From the NCBI GenBank assembly GCA_964417925.1, contig CAYQJV010000059.1, forward strand, positions 1 through 6,811: a DNA stretch of 6,811 nucleotides, written 5' to 3'. How positions within the stretch are numbered: position 1 is the first letter of the stretch; each line of letters opens with the position of its first letter. The notes under the pieces were generated by a model. That model did no database searches. It saw only the letters and a list, made by a program, of their open reading frames with translations, and had not been told where the DNA came from. Of the stretch, positions 6,609 through 6,811 are shown piece after piece. The DNA is from CAYQJV01 sp964417925. GTDB lineage: Bacteria > Hydrothermota > Tepidihabitantia > B3-TA06 > CAYQJV01. The translations under genes and the position numbers were made by a program.

Positions 6609-6638
6609 TTGACATTTATAAGAATACTCCGTTATAAT
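6609..6638 (+). promoter_or_regulatory. Consensus σ70-type promoter for the cas6 operon
   Basis: TTGACA (6609-6614) and TATAAT (6633-6638) are both perfect consensus hexamers separated by 18 nt. The predicted start point is near 6645, giving a leader of about 40 nt before the cas6 ATG. Both hexamers being exact suggests strong basal transcription unless repressed. Confidence 0.75.
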
Positions 6639-6684
6639 TCCCTCAAGGGTAGAACAAAATTTAAAATTTTACAGATATATTAGT

Positions 6685-6811
6685 ATGAGGATAAAATTAA
6701 GATTTACCTCAAATGATGGTTTTCTTGTTTTACCAGTACACTACAATTACTCACTCCAGAGTATGATTTACCGGAATCTGGAACGTTCACTTGCAGATTG
6801 GTTACATGAAG
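6685..6811 (+). CDS. cas6: Cas6 CRISPR RNA endonuclease, N-terminal fragment (partial)
   Basis: The first 42 residues of a protein cut by the window end. It opens MRIKLRF, followed by LPVHYNYSLQSMIYRNL (16-32) and LADWLHE (36-42). This matches the N-terminal RAMP fold of Cas6: an initial MRxxIxF strand, a YNYxLQxxIY helix and an LHE segment. By comparison with Pyrococcus Cas6, Tyr29 of the IY pair and His41 of LHE correspond to catalytic residues. Cas6 cuts precursor CRISPR RNA within each repeat to make guide RNAs for type I or III systems. It probably leads a cas operon continuing to the right. No in-frame earlier ATG, GTG or TTG is seen downstream of the promoter, and there is no clear ribosome site before the ATG. 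The subtype cannot be told from this fragment. Confidence 0.85.
   Translation, partial: MRIKLRFTSNDGFLVLPVHYNYSLQSMIYRNLERSLADWLHE

Larger units (their letters stand above)
6312..6684. other. Divergent intergenic region between the peptide operon and cas6
   Basis: A 373-nt non-coding spacer, the only large gap in the window. From left to right it holds the ribosome site of peptide A, the outer arm of the inverted repeat, a weak minus-strand promoter, a pair of degenerate direct repeats, a quasi-palindrome GAAGGAAAATTCCTTC (6525-6540), a consensus plus-strand promoter, and an A/T palindrome (6656-6670) in the cas6 leader. The short frames inside it lack ribosome sites and the CGCF motif. No CRISPR repeats or tRNA are seen here. 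Confidence 0.6.

Overview
The window is AT-rich DNA, probably from a diderm (outer-membrane-bearing) bacterium. The evidence for an outer membrane is a long protein with the hallmarks of the DUF5916 outer-membrane β-barrel family. Strong AGGAGG ribosome sites, very tight gene packing, many AGA/ATA codons and a Cas6-type CRISPR gene would suit a thermophilic lineage such as the WOR-3/Stahlbacteria-like candidate phyla. That placement is a guess and cannot be settled from sequence alone.

Layout. At the left edge (+ strand) is the possible tail of an upstream gene, followed by a secreted toastrack (DUF4097/LiaF-like) β-repeat protein at 49-816. A short convergent gap (817-1020) contains only A/T-rich hairpins. 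Most of the window, 6311 down to 1021, is one minus-strand operon of six genes: small peptide A (6210-6311), small peptide B (6096-6188), a radical SAM/SPASM maturase (4743-6035), an ABC exporter (3107-4762), the DUF5916-like outer-membrane protein (1155-3110) and small peptide C (1021-1140). The maturase and exporter overlap by 20 nt, the exporter and outer-membrane gene by 4 nt, and peptide C starts 14 nt after the outer-membrane gene. A 373-nt divergent spacer (6312-6684) separates the operon from a plus-strand gene that begins at 6685 and reads as the N-terminus of Cas6. A consensus promoter precedes that gene.

How the genes work together. The three peptides (33, 30 and 39 aa) share an MKxIN N-terminus and a CGCFxxxC core. 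Their codons have diverged, so the conserved part is the amino-acid sequence. This layout (Cys-containing precursors, SPASM radical SAM enzyme, ABC exporter) is that of a ribosomally made, post-translationally modified peptide (RiPP) pathway, and I do not recognise this core motif as a named family. Unusual points are precursor genes at both ends of the operon, a DUF5916-type barrel translationally coupled to the exporter, the absence of an evident leader peptidase, and a perfect 14-bp inverted repeat flanking the peptide A/B pair. The product's structure and role are unknown.
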